From a virus: 64,000 nucleotides of DNA. Both the position numbers and the translations under genes were made by a program. This document shows, piece by piece, positions 31,224-39,936 of the stretch. A model generated the notes under the pieces. It had not been told where the DNA came from, did not search any database, and saw only the letters and a list, made by a program, of their open reading frames with translations. Positions within the stretch are counted from its first letter, which is position 1; every line of letters begins with the position of its first letter. The stretch covers positions 1 through 64,000 of the IMG/VR virus record IMGVR_UViG_3300009481_003321, one strand, 5' to 3'.

Positions 31224-31536
31224 GGATTTCATTAAGTCTGAGAATGTATCTTATACATACTACGATAAAAACGGAAATGTATTAGATGATGTCTCTAGCT
31301 CTTGTGCATACATAGAGAAAAAAGGAACTGGAGATAGCTATAGAGAAAAATACTATCTCAAGACGCTTCGTGGTGGTCTATATGATCCCCAAGGAATAGA
31401 TGGTAGAAAAGCAAACGCATTGAATACCAAGTTCTCAAAGGTGTCATCAGAAACATTTGATCACTACATTAAATACTTAAGAACTAAACAGAGGAACCAT
31501 CTTACTTGGGCCGATAGGAGTAATATTGATGTCTAA
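31213..31536 (+). CDS. Hypothetical protein, 107 aa
   Basis: It overlaps the previous gene by 11 bases. The protein is polar, with SYTYYDKNGNVLDDVSSSCAYIEKKG and a Tyr/Lys-rich middle YREKYYLKTLRGGLYDP. It has no membrane segment or recognised motif. Function unknown. Confidence 0.65.
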   Translation: MEAEDFIKSENVSYTYYDKNGNVLDDVSSSCAYIEKKGTGDSYREKYYLKTLRGGLYDPQGIDGRKANALNTKFSKVSSETFDHYIKYLRTKQRNHLTWADRSNIDV

Positions 31537-31852
31537 AAAAACAGGCAAGCTTAACAAAGTCGAGAAGTTTTACATAGAAAACAACGAAGACAAAGAAGTT
31601 GGCGAAATAGCGAAAGACCTAAACAGAACTGAAGCGTCAGTTGAAAAGCATATTAAGAATTCCAGAATGAGCCATGTGGACGAAGTTCAGGATAAAAAAT
31701 CCGATATAAGCGAACTTTTCGGACACAAGGAAGATCGAGGTGTTACAATTATGACTCCTGCCGCTTCGGAAATTGCTGACGAGACAAGATCAAAAAGAAT
31801 CAACGTATCATCAAAACACAGAGACGCTATCCATATTATTAAGAAAAAATGA
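31529..31852 (+). CDS. Small helix-turn-helix-like protein, 107 aa
   Basis: TAGGAG lies eight bases before ATG 31529. Residues about 8-45 (KLNKVEKFYIENNEDKEVGEIAKDLNRTEASVEKHIKNS) look like a helix-turn-helix. The segment GVTIMTPAASEIADETR follows. It may be a transcription or replication accessory factor; similar sequences occur in other phages near recA, to my memory. Its end overlaps the next start in ATGA. Confidence 0.6.
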   Translation: MSKKTGKLNKVEKFYIENNEDKEVGEIAKDLNRTEASVEKHIKNSRMSHVDEVQDKKSDISELFGHKEDRGVTIMTPAASEIADETRSKRINVSSKHRDAIHIIKKK

Positions 31853-32331
31853 GTATCTTCTTATCTAAAGAATTCGACGATTACATTAATATCTATGCCG
31901 ACCAAAATCCTCTTTGGATAGCAACCCTGTCCAACGGCGAGGAAATCTATCAGGACGATGGAAGAGAAGGCGCAAAGCCATCTAGCGCTTGGACTAGATT
32001 AAAGCAATATTGCGACATTAATGACTTACATATTGAATCCATTAAATTGAGAAATAAGTCCCATATAGAAGAACTAGGTTCTGGGCATGATGGGTATTTC
32101 TTTTGTAAGTCTGCTGGAGCTTTATTGTTTGGCGATATGACCCAACACTCTTTTATATTTGGTGCTTTGAGTGGGGAGAAGCTTTCCGTAAGGAAATGGA
32201 GACTTCCTGAGTTGATACCGGAATCCGTAGAGGAGAGAGATCCCTATGCGAATCCAGAATTTATTATTGCGAAAAAAGGAATATTGGATGAACAAAGGCT
32301 ACAAGCACAAGACGACAGGTCAAGAATGTAA
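31849..32331 (+). CDS. Hypothetical protein, 160 aa
   Basis: Coupled by ATGA to the preceding gene. The N-terminal half (NPLWIATLSNGEEIYQDDGR, SAWTRLKQYC) and FFCKSAGALLFGDMTQHSFIFG suggest a compact alpha/beta domain. The C-terminus is helical and basic-acidic mixed. No family was recognised. It sits two genes before recA. Confidence 0.65.
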   Translation: MSIFLSKEFDDYINIYADQNPLWIATLSNGEEIYQDDGREGAKPSSAWTRLKQYCDINDLHIESIKLRNKSHIEELGSGHDGYFFCKSAGALLFGDMTQHSFIFGALSGEKLSVRKWRLPELIPESVEERDPYANPEFIIAKKGILDEQRLQAQDDRSRM

Positions 32332-32713
32332 TGCAGCCCAGTACATTGCTGAAATGGTATGTCTGAGAAAAGCCGAAAGAGAAAACGTAGGTAGACCAGC
32401 ATATGCCCTTTGGAACACGCAGAAGTGGAAGAAGGAGTTCCAAAGCCAAGTAACAAAAGGTTACAAGCTTCTTAAAAAATACCACGAAAAGGCTATCATC
32501 AATGCCTTAAATTCTTACAAGGGAAAGGGCATATATTCTCTTAGAGTGGGTTGGCTTGAAGATATTATTAAAAAAGAACAATTCAAGCTAGACAAAATTA
32601 ACGATAGAGAAATTCAAGAAGTTGAGTACGAAGACAATAGCCTTTCTACTCCCAAACAGCCATACGGAAAACAGAGCAAGATTTCAAGACTCAAGGATTT
32701 AGAAAATGAATGA
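32288..32713 (+). CDS. Conserved phage-type basic protein, 141 aa
   Basis: AAAGGAA stands seven bases before ATG 32288, which is preferred over ATG 32246. The protein is Lys-rich (KWKKEFQSQVTKGYKLLKKYHEKAI) with CNAAQYIAEMVCLRKAE near its start. Its position before recA and its basic character suggest a DNA-associated accessory, but this is inference. It overlaps recA by eight bases. Confidence 0.6.
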   Translation: MNKGYKHKTTGQECNAAQYIAEMVCLRKAERENVGRPAYALWNTQKWKKEFQSQVTKGYKLLKKYHEKAIINALNSYKGKGIYSLRVGWLEDIIKKEQFKLDKINDREIQEVEYEDNSLSTPKQPYGKQSKISRLKDLENE

Positions 32714-33776
32714 TGCAGCAGCACTAAAGACCATTACTAAAAAGTATGGAAATATATTAGTAAATGGTGCTGAAGTTTTTCAGGACTTAAAAGATATGCA
32801 GGTCATTCCGGTTAGCCCTGCTTTAGACTATGCTCTTGGTGGTGGCTTTAGAGAAGGCACTTGGATTCAAATGATTGGCGATCCAAAGTCTGGTAAAACA
32901 ACCACAGCCTTGCAGTTTGCCGCTAATTGCCAAAAGAAGGAATATGGTGAACGTCCTATATTCTATGTCAATGTTGAAGGCAGGTTGAGTACTAAAAACT
33001 TTGAAGGAGTGCATGGTCTTGAAGCTGACAAAATTACTGTTGTCCAATCTGAAGGAGAGACCCTTAGTGCAGAAAAGTATCTAGGCGCTGTGGAAAAACT
33101 AGTAAAATCTCATCCCAACTGCGTAGTCATTATTGATTCAATATCTAGTTTTATAGCACAGAAGGATTTAGACGAAGAAGTAAGGGGTGATTATAGACCG
33201 GGAGTTCCTAAGATACTATCTAACTTCTGCAAGAAGATGAGTAGCGTAGTCCCTAAACAAAAAGCTATTATCATAATGATTACTCACTTTATAGCCAACA
33301 CTGGTGGTATGGGTAAAAAGAAAGTGGCAGATGGTGGAGTAAAGGTGCGTTACCAAGCAGACACAATTCTTGAGATAGCATGGATTCAAGCTTGGAAAGA
33401 TAAAAACGAAGGAAACCAAATAGGTCAAGCCCTGCACTGGAAAGTTATAACTTCTGCTCTTGGCGGTTTTGTTGGTGGCGAAGCCATTGGCTGGCTAAGG
33501 TATGGGGTTGGAATTGACTACAAGCAGGAGATGTTTGAGCAAGCTAATGACTTTGATTTAATTTCTGCTGCCGGAGCTTGGTATACTTGTGATTTCTTAG
33601 TTGAAAACCCAAAGCCGATTAAGAAGCTTCTTGAAGCGGAAGGCATTAAAGAAGACGAGGAAGAAAAAATTATAAAGTTCGTCAAGTTTCAAGGACAAAA
33701 TAAACTTAAAGAGTTCCTCGACACAAACGATCTTTGGACTTCTTTGCAAAATTCATTAAAGGAAATGCTGTTTTGA
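32706..33776 (+). CDS. recA: RecA/UvsX-type recombinase, 356 aa
   Basis: Walker A GDPKSGKT is at 58-65; NCVVIIDSISSF (about 137-148) is Walker B, and KAIIIMITHFIAN the L1-adjacent strand. GGVKVRYQADTILEIAWIQAWKD is the L2 neighbourhood. It pairs homologous DNA strands and would support phage recombination-dependent replication and repair. The length matches compact phage RecA proteins. Its stop overlaps a TTG start of a nuclease gene. Confidence 0.9.
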   Translation: MNDAAALKTITKKYGNILVNGAEVFQDLKDMQVIPVSPALDYALGGGFREGTWIQMIGDPKSGKTTTALQFAANCQKKEYGERPIFYVNVEGRLSTKNFEGVHGLEADKITVVQSEGETLSAEKYLGAVEKLVKSHPNCVVIIDSISSFIAQKDLDEEVRGDYRPGVPKILSNFCKKMSSVVPKQKAIIIMITHFIANTGGMGKKKVADGGVKVRYQADTILEIAWIQAWKDKNEGNQIGQALHWKVITSALGGFVGGEAIGWLRYGVGIDYKQEMFEQANDFDLISAAGAWYTCDFLVENPKPIKKLLEAEGIKEDEEEKIIKFVKFQGQNKLKEFLDTNDLWTSLQNSLKEMLF

Positions 33777-34201
33777 GGGCGATAGGGTTTGATGGAAGGG
33801 ATCGCAGATGGAATATCTCTAAGCATGTTGTTCATGGGGACGATAAAAGACCTCGTTCTAAATTGCATATTTCTGCGAGAAAACTCTTGCGCGATTCATT
33901 CCCGTATGATACAATCCTTGAGGAAGTTCCACTTCCCGGTTCACATAAGCCATCAAGAAAATCTACCCTGTTCGTTGATTTCTTGATACCGTCAGAATCT
34001 CTGGCGGTCGAAGTTCACGGGCGACAACACTTTGAGTTTGTCGCCCATTTTCATGGAAACAAGGCGGGTTTTAGAAAATCAAAAGCGAGAGATAGAGACA
34101 AGGCAAACTGGCTTGAAGCCAATTCTATAACTCTTGTTGTGTTAAGTTATTCGGAATCAGAGGATGAGTGGAAAAGAAGAATTATCAATCGACAAGCTTG
34201 A
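33773..34201 (+). CDS. Putative endonuclease (Vsr/PD-(D/E)XK type), 142 aa
   Basis: I choose TTG 33773, overlapping the recA stop in TTGA, with AAAGGAAATG upstream. The core FVDFLIPSESLAVEVHGRQHFEF (Asp then E-x-H-G) and RDRDKANWLEANSITLVVLSYSE resemble Vsr-like and DUF559-type nucleases in which a new D/E pair binds metal and the last strand contains a long helix-strand end. Next to recA it probably processes recombination or repair intermediates. Confidence 0.65.
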   Translation: MRAIGFDGRDRRWNISKHVVHGDDKRPRSKLHISARKLLRDSFPYDTILEEVPLPGSHKPSRKSTLFVDFLIPSESLAVEVHGRQHFEFVAHFHGNKAGFRKSKARDRDKANWLEANSITLVVLSYSESEDEWKRRIINRQA

Positions 34202-34661
34202 AGAGTTTATAGAGGGCTTAGAAAGCTATATAAACGCTGAAGGTGTTATAAACGTAGAGCATAATCCTGAAGTTAAAGGTATAATAAATCTAAGTTCTTT
34301 TGAGCTAAAATCTTTGACAGCAGAAGAGTGCTGCGAGAAAGCCTTCGTTGTTCAGGGTTACTGCAATTACCTACAAAAAATATACAACAAGCATCTAGCT
34401 AGATTTAAATGGTGTGAAGAATTGATCAACCACACTGTTGCTAGTAGGGCTAACAATTTTGATAAGTACACAAAGTGGGAAGTAAAAGTAAACTCGGTTA
34501 TAAGAGAAGATGAATTCATACAAAAAGTATGGAGAGTCAAAAGAGTTGCCGAAGGAAGAATAACCATTTTAGCCGATACAGTAAGAGATGTTAGAAGACA
34601 AGCAGACACTCTTCTAGAACTTGGACGGAGAAGAAGAAATGAATCCTATAGACACAATTAA
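34164..34661 (+). CDS. Hypothetical helical protein, 165 aa
   Basis: It overlaps the nuclease gene by 38 bases. The sequence is helical with a Cys/Lys-rich middle and a strongly basic end (VRDVRRQADTLLELGRRRRNESYRHN). Its size and position after recA recall recombination mediators such as UvsY, but no sequence similarity can be seen by eye. Unknown. Confidence 0.6.
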   Translation: MSGKEELSIDKLEEFIEGLESYINAEGVINVEHNPEVKGIINLSSFELKSLTAEECCEKAFVVQGYCNYLQKIYNKHLARFKWCEELINHTVASRANNFDKYTKWEVKVNSVIREDEFIQKVWRVKRVAEGRITILADTVRDVRRQADTLLELGRRRRNESYRHN

Positions 34662-35091
34662 AAAGGGAATACTTGATAATGATATGGAGCAAGTTATTAA
34701 GGGCTTTACAGCCCTCACAGGAGAAGAGGTCAGACCAGCAGGAGGAGAGCAAGAAAAAAACCCAGAGCCAAAAACAACCAGAAGTGAATCACACGCCGAA
34801 ACCGTGCAACCATCAGTGCAGGTGCGGTCGAAAGACTTAGACTTCTCTACAGAACCTAGAGAGGTTGACACAAAGTTTGGTAGAAAAGAACCTATTCAAG
34901 TTGGATCAAACCAATTTACAGACGATGGTATTGAAGCCAAGGATGTTACAACACCAGACGTTCCTAGAACAAAGAGACGACCTCCTGTTGAATTAGTTGA
35001 AGTTACATGCCACGCTTGCGGTTCTACAGAGAAAATTAACCCAGCATACAAAAGCGGTAGCTATCATCGTTGCGGTAGGTGCGTTGGTTAA
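34639..35091 (+). CDS. Protein with C-terminal zinc ribbon, 150 aa
   Basis: GGAGAAGAAG precedes ATG 34639. The first 115 residues are low-complexity and charged, probably disordered. The last 30 carry VTCHACGSTEKINPAYKSG-SYHRCGRCVG with two CxxC pairs. It lies directly before the helicase (TAATG overlap), so it may be a replisome or helicase-loading accessory; this is inference. Confidence 0.6.
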   Translation: MNPIDTIKKGILDNDMEQVIKGFTALTGEEVRPAGGEQEKNPEPKTTRSESHAETVQPSVQVRSKDLDFSTEPREVDTKFGRKEPIQVGSNQFTDDGIEAKDVTTPDVPRTKRRPPVELVEVTCHACGSTEKINPAYKSGSYHRCGRCVG

Positions 35092-36581
35092 TGACAGAAG
35101 AACTTCGCAATCCCGTTGCAGAAAGAGCCGTTCTTGCTGGACTTATTCAGCATGGAAGCGATGCGTTTATTGATATCAATGGAACAATAGACGAAAAGTC
35201 TTTCACTGTAGAAGAAAACCAAATAGTTTGGTCGTGCCTAAAAAAACTATTTGAAAATTCAGACACGGTTGATTTGCCAACCCTGTATGGAGCCGCTAAA
35301 GCTATCAACCTAGACTCCGTATTTATGGAGAGGGTTCCTAAAGATTATTACAAACGTCTTTCAGCAATAAACGTAGAACTAAGCAACGTTAAGCACCAAG
35401 CATTAACGCTTTGCAAGTTTGATATAGCTAGAGATGTTGATGCTACAGCATCCCAGATACAAAGAAATATCAGAGGGATCACTGGTGACGAAACAATAAG
35501 TCAGATAATAAGCATCGGTGAAACTCCATTCTTTGACTTCTCTGCCAACCTCAACAATCAAATTGAAAACGCCCCTGTTCACATCGGGGATGATATTGAT
35601 GAATACATCCAACATTTAATAGACAACCCTTGCGAAATGATGGGTATTAGCACAGGCTTCCCACGTTTCGATAAAGCTATTGGTGGTGGTTTAAGAAGGG
35701 GTAATGTGGATTTGATTGCGGCAAGAGCTAAGGCTGGTAAGAGTCTATTTGCTGATAGCGTTGCGCTGCACGTTGCTGGAAAGCTGGACATTCCTGTTTT
35801 GATGCTCGACACCGAAATGTCCAAAGAGGATCATATTCATCGCTTGCTTGGAAACATAACCGACATTCCAATTAATGACATATCTACAGGAAAATTTGGT
35901 AAGTCTCAAGGATTGCAAGAAAGAGTCCGTCAAGGCGTAGAGACGTTAAAGAATATACCCTACAAGTACGTTACAATTGCTGGTATGGATTTTGATGAGA
36001 CACTAGCGGTCATGCGACGATGGAAAGAAAGGGAAGTCGGCAGAGACGAGAATGGAAAAACCAAACCATGTTTGATTATTTATGACTATCTCAAACTGAC
36101 CAGTTCCTCTCAGATGAATGATATGAAAGAGTTTCAAGCTCTTGGTTATCAAATGCAAAGCTTGGTTAACTTTACAATTAAAGAAAACGTACCATGTCTA
36201 TCTTTTGTTCAGCTAAACAGGGATGGTTTAACTCGTGAGTCAGAAGATGTAATTAGTGGATCAGATAGGCTTTCTTGGTTTTGTAGTAGCCTGACTATAT
36301 TCAAAAAGAAGTCAGACGAAGAGTTAGCAGAAGATGCTGGAGCTAGTGGTAATAGAAAGTTAGTTCCATTGATTGCTCGTCACGGTGGTGGATTACCCGA
36401 TGACTTTGATTATATTAATATGAATCTAAATGGCGACTTCGGGAGAATAGACGAGGGCTTTACAAAGTCTGAATATGTTTTAGCAAATAAGAAAAAGAAA
36501 GAAGGGTTTGATAATAACGTACATAGCGGAGAAGAGGGCTTTACTATAGAGGAAGAGATTGACCCGGAGAAACCATTTTGA
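35091..36581 (+). CDS. dnaB: DnaB-like replicative DNA helicase, 496 aa
   Basis: The start is ATG 35091 in TAATG. NPVAERAVLAGLIQHG is the N-terminal DnaB hexamerisation domain. Walker A AARAKAGKS ends at K217-S218, and CLIIYDYLKL the Walker B. GIGTGFPRFDKAIGGGLRRG-type sequence (MMGISTGFPRFDKAIGGGL) begins the RecA-like core. It unwinds DNA at the phage replication fork and pairs with the primase gene that follows with a TTGA overlap. Confidence 0.88.
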   Translation: MTEELRNPVAERAVLAGLIQHGSDAFIDINGTIDEKSFTVEENQIVWSCLKKLFENSDTVDLPTLYGAAKAINLDSVFMERVPKDYYKRLSAINVELSNVKHQALTLCKFDIARDVDATASQIQRNIRGITGDETISQIISIGETPFFDFSANLNNQIENAPVHIGDDIDEYIQHLIDNPCEMMGISTGFPRFDKAIGGGLRRGNVDLIAARAKAGKSLFADSVALHVAGKLDIPVLMLDTEMSKEDHIHRLLGNITDIPINDISTGKFGKSQGLQERVRQGVETLKNIPYKYVTIAGMDFDETLAVMRRWKEREVGRDENGKTKPCLIIYDYLKLTSSSQMNDMKEFQALGYQMQSLVNFTIKENVPCLSFVQLNRDGLTRESEDVISGSDRLSWFCSSLTIFKKKSDEELAEDAGASGNRKLVPLIARHGGGLPDDFDYINMNLNGDFGRIDEGFTKSEYVLANKKKKEGFDNNVHSGEEGFTIEEEIDPEKPF

Positions 36582-37642
36582 GAAAGCTTTCAACAAAAGA
36601 ACTGAAAAAGCTTTCAGACTTGATTGCAGCTAATATAGTACCGATACTTGCTACAAAGTTTAATATAGAAGTTAACAACTTTGATGACTATATTTCTTGT
36701 GCTTGCCCAGTACATGAAGGAGACAACCCAAACGCTTTCACAATGAACATCGAGGTTGACCATCCTTATTTCGGATTGTGGAAATGTTGGACTCAAGACT
36801 GTCACGAGGAACATATAAATACACCAGTCGGATTAATTCGTGTCTTGCTTTCTAGAGACCTAGACAAGAACGTGTCGTTTGACGAGACTGTTGAATACTG
36901 CATGAATTTAGTTGAGACTAACTTTGAAGACCTTAATAAAGAATCTGGATCTGTTAGCTTTAGCAATAAATCCTCCAGTATCCAGAGAGCTTTAGAAAAA
37001 AGAGAAAAAAACAAGGCTAAGGGTATATCAAGAAACTTAGTGAGAAACTCTTTAAAAAGACCTGCTGAGTATTATTTAAAGAGAGGTTATTCCAGAGAAG
37101 TTTTAGATCAGTTTGATGTTGGTGTTTGTGCAGACCCTAACAAGCAAATGCGCAACAGGGTTGTGGCTCCCGTGTATGATGATGATTTTAAATGCATGGT
37201 TGGTTGTGTAGGAAGAGTAATGCACGAAAACTACAATGGAAGAAAGTGGATTAACTCAAAAGACTTTTATGCTGGAGCTTGGCTTTACGGCTATTGGTTA
37301 TCAAGGGATAATATACGTAAAACACAAACTGCAATTCTTGTCGAAGGACAAGGGGATGTTTGGAGACTATGGGAGGCTGGTATAACAAATGTTGTAGGCA
37401 TGTTTGGCTCTAGCTTAACAGACACACAAGCAAGAATACTTGAAACATCTGGCGCTTTTACATTAGTATTATTAACAGACAATGATAACGCAGGACAAAA
37501 AGCTAAGAAGGCTATCAAAAAGAAATGCGAGAGAAGCTTTAATATAGTAGAAATTGACGTTCCAACTAAAGATGTTGGAGAAATGACCGTAGACCAAATC
37601 GTAAAACAAATCAAACCTAAACTACAGGAAACTACAGAATGA
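36578..37642 (+). CDS. dnaG: DnaG-like DNA primase, 354 aa
   Basis: The start is TTG 36578, overlapping the helicase stop in TTGA with GGAGAAA upstream. The zinc-binding region is C41-x-C43-P-V-H46 with C70 and C75-H. The Toprim core has ILVEGQGD with E256 and LLTDNDNAG with D301 and D303. The protein is shorter than bacterial DnaG, lacking an obvious helicase-binding C-terminal domain, as in many phage primases. It makes RNA primers for the phage replisome. Confidence 0.85.
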   Translation: MRKLSTKELKKLSDLIAANIVPILATKFNIEVNNFDDYISCACPVHEGDNPNAFTMNIEVDHPYFGLWKCWTQDCHEEHINTPVGLIRVLLSRDLDKNVSFDETVEYCMNLVETNFEDLNKESGSVSFSNKSSSIQRALEKREKNKAKGISRNLVRNSLKRPAEYYLKRGYSREVLDQFDVGVCADPNKQMRNRVVAPVYDDDFKCMVGCVGRVMHENYNGRKWINSKDFYAGAWLYGYWLSRDNIRKTQTAILVEGQGDVWRLWEAGITNVVGMFGSSLTDTQARILETSGAFTLVLLTDNDNAGQKAKKAIKKKCERSFNIVEIDVPTKDVGEMTVDQIVKQIKPKLQETTE

Positions 37643-38400
37643 CAAATATCTTGGGTATCTCTGGAAGAAAACAAAGCGGCAAAACCACCTGCTCTACATT
37701 TCTACATGGCTATCAACTTAGATTTAATGACATTGTTGAAAAATTCATAATGGATGAGGATGGCAACCTAATCGTTAATGCGACACAAGTTAACGAGAAG
37801 GGCGAAGAGGTAGATGGTATGGGTTTTCTGGACATCGAAAGAAAAGACCCAGAGTTCATAGAATACGCAAGCAGGACAGTATGGCCTTACGTGAAATCCT
37901 TCAGTTTTGCAGATCCACTTAAAGTGATTGCTATTGAACTTTTTGGATTGACTATGGAGCAGTGTTATGGAACAGACGAAAATAAAAACACGCCCATAAA
38001 TATAAAATGGGAAAACATGCCTAGCTCTGAAGACAAAACTGGATTCATGACAGCTAGAGAATTCTTGCAGTCTTTTGGCACAGACGTTTGTAGAAAAATT
38101 AAAGATAACATTTGGGTTGAAAGCTGTATCTCCAGAATGTTAACCAGTGGGACAGAATTAGCTATAGTTCCAGACATCCGATTTCCAAACGAAGTAGAGG
38201 CAATACAAAAAGCTGGCGGTAAAGTTATACGCCTAACTAGATCTCCACACGAAGACTCACATCCAAGCGAAACATCATTAGACAACTACGAGGAGTTTGA
38301 CCATGTGATAGATAACCAAAACATGAATATAGATGAGACAAATATGGAATTAATGAAAAGACTCAGGGAATGGGGATGGCTAAAAACCAAAAGCTCATAA
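37639..38400 (+). CDS. Deoxynucleoside monophosphate kinase, 253 aa
   Basis: The P-loop ISGRKQSGKTT lies at 7-17. VKSFSFADPLKVIAIELFGLTMEQCYG and SFGTDVCRKIKDNIWVE are typical of T4 gp1-like dNMP kinases, as is VPDIRFPNEVEAIQKAGGKVIRLTR. The enzyme phosphorylates dNMPs, including modified ones in some phages. ATGA overlap with the primase gene. Confidence 0.85.
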   Translation: MTNILGISGRKQSGKTTCSTFLHGYQLRFNDIVEKFIMDEDGNLIVNATQVNEKGEEVDGMGFLDIERKDPEFIEYASRTVWPYVKSFSFADPLKVIAIELFGLTMEQCYGTDENKNTPINIKWENMPSSEDKTGFMTAREFLQSFGTDVCRKIKDNIWVESCISRMLTSGTELAIVPDIRFPNEVEAIQKAGGKVIRLTRSPHEDSHPSETSLDNYEEFDHVIDNQNMNIDETNMELMKRLREWGWLKTKSS

Positions 38401-38948
38401 GTATACCGTGGGATGCACGGATGGTAGAACAAGCGCAAACAAAAGCAAAGAAACTAGGAAGGATAAACAATTCAATATTAAGAGGTGGAGGCAATGCTGC
38501 CGGATACCTTGGAGAAGAAGCGGTTGCCGCTTATATCGAAGCGAAAATAACAAGTTGTAATAAAGGTAATGAAAAATACGATTATGACATTATCGCTAAA
38601 GATGGCCGCAAGATAGAAGTAAAAACAAAAAGAAGAACAGTTGATCCTTTGGATTACTATGACGTTTCCGTTGCAAAAACAAGCGTTCATCAAAGGCCAG
38701 ACTTATATATTTTTGTAAGTATTAGTTTTGAAAATATGGCGATGCAGGCAGGAAAACGTGTGTATCGTGGTATTAAAAATATTTGGATAGTAGGGCAGGC
38801 AGAGCCTGAAGATTACTTTGCTAGAGCAAAGATTTGGAAAAGCGGCGAAATTGATAAGAGAAACGGTTTTAAAACTCATGTAGATATGTATAACTTGCCC
38901 ATATCGGAAATTGACCCATTAGATGATAGTTTGTTACCACAGGAGTAG
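38376..38948 (+). CDS. Putative PD-(D/E)XK endonuclease, 190 aa
   Basis: GEEAVAAYIEAK (Glu of the first helix), then YDIIAKDGRKIEVKTKRR containing D-x(6-8)-E-V-K define the active site of a PD-(D/E)XK nuclease (about 44-83). It resembles stand-alone restriction-fold nucleases. ATG 38376 is preferred to ATG 38370. It overlaps the kinase gene by 25 bases and the next nuclease by 26. Confidence 0.65.
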   Translation: MAKNQKLISIPWDARMVEQAQTKAKKLGRINNSILRGGGNAAGYLGEEAVAAYIEAKITSCNKGNEKYDYDIIAKDGRKIEVKTKRRTVDPLDYYDVSVAKTSVHQRPDLYIFVSISFENMAMQAGKRVYRGIKNIWIVGQAEPEDYFARAKIWKSGEIDKRNGFKTHVDMYNLPISEIDPLDDSLLPQE

Positions 38949-39936
38949 TAGTCTTGGTACGTTAGAATTTTGTCAGCAGAAATACTTTTTGCAATACAAC
39001 CTTTCTTTCAAAGACAAGACCAATAAAAAAGCTTTGATGGGTACTATTACCCATAAGGTTATGCAAACTCTTGGAGACAAGAAAATTGCAATGAACAAAG
39101 GTCTTGATGTAGTAGAAGACGACGAGACCGGCAAAACGCTAACGCTTGAAGAGTGTGACAATCTAGAGTTATTAAATGACCTAGCCTTTGATTACTACTC
39201 GTCTAGCTTCCCAGAAGTAAACATAACGCAAGCAGACAAACGAACCTGTCTGAAGTGGGCAGAAAAAGCGGTAGCATACGAAGGGGGATCTTTAGACCCA
39301 AGAAACCAAGAAGTATTTGCGACCGAACTATTCTTTGACTTTGAAATAAAAGAACCTTGGGCGAAATACTCTTACGATCTTGGTGGCAAAACAATTGAAG
39401 GGTATCTATCAATCAAAGGAACGGTAGACCTAATATTAAAACAGTCCGAAGATTACTATGAGATTCTAGATTACAAAACAGGAAAAAGAATAGACTGGGC
39501 AACTGGAGAAGAGAAGACCTATGAGAAGTTACAAAAGGATACGCAGCTTCTCTTGTATTACTATGCTTTGAAAAATATGTATCCAGAGCGTGAGTTTTCA
39601 ATCAGTATTTACTACATAAATTCTGGCGGTTTATTCTCGATGGCTTTTGACGAAGAAGACTACCAGAAAGCCGAAGACATACTAAGGAAGAAGTTTGAGC
39701 AAATAAGAAATACCCAACACCCCAAACTCCTATCTAATAAAAATGCTCATTGGAAATGCCAAAAGCTTTGTAAGTTCAGCGAGCCTTATAAAGATACAGG
39801 AAAAAGCCTATGCCAACACATACGAGATGAAGTCATAGAGAAGGGTGTAAATCAGGTTGTTGAAGAGTACGGAAATATTGAAAAAATTACCACCTACGGT
39901 GACGGCGGTGGTAGACTAGCGGATAAGAAAAAATGA
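38923..39936 (+). CDS. RecB/Cas4-like PD-(D/E)XK exonuclease, 337 aa
   Basis: SSLGTLEFCQQKYFLQYNL (about 8-26), MGTITHKVMQ with the conserved His, and ILDYKTGKRIDW with catalytic Asp and Lys are those of the Cas4/RecB nuclease family. A Cys near residue 16 and three Cys near the C-terminus (KCQKLC then LCQHIR) could hold an iron-sulfur cluster as in AddB and Cas4. It probably resects DNA ends for RecA. ATGA joins it to the polymerase. Confidence 0.75.
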   Translation: MIVCYHRSSSLGTLEFCQQKYFLQYNLSFKDKTNKKALMGTITHKVMQTLGDKKIAMNKGLDVVEDDETGKTLTLEECDNLELLNDLAFDYYSSSFPEVNITQADKRTCLKWAEKAVAYEGGSLDPRNQEVFATELFFDFEIKEPWAKYSYDLGGKTIEGYLSIKGTVDLILKQSEDYYEILDYKTGKRIDWATGEEKTYEKLQKDTQLLLYYYALKNMYPEREFSISIYYINSGGLFSMAFDEEDYQKAEDILRKKFEQIRNTQHPKLLSNKNAHWKCQKLCKFSEPYKDTGKSLCQHIRDEVIEKGVNQVVEEYGNIEKITTYGDGGGRLADKKK

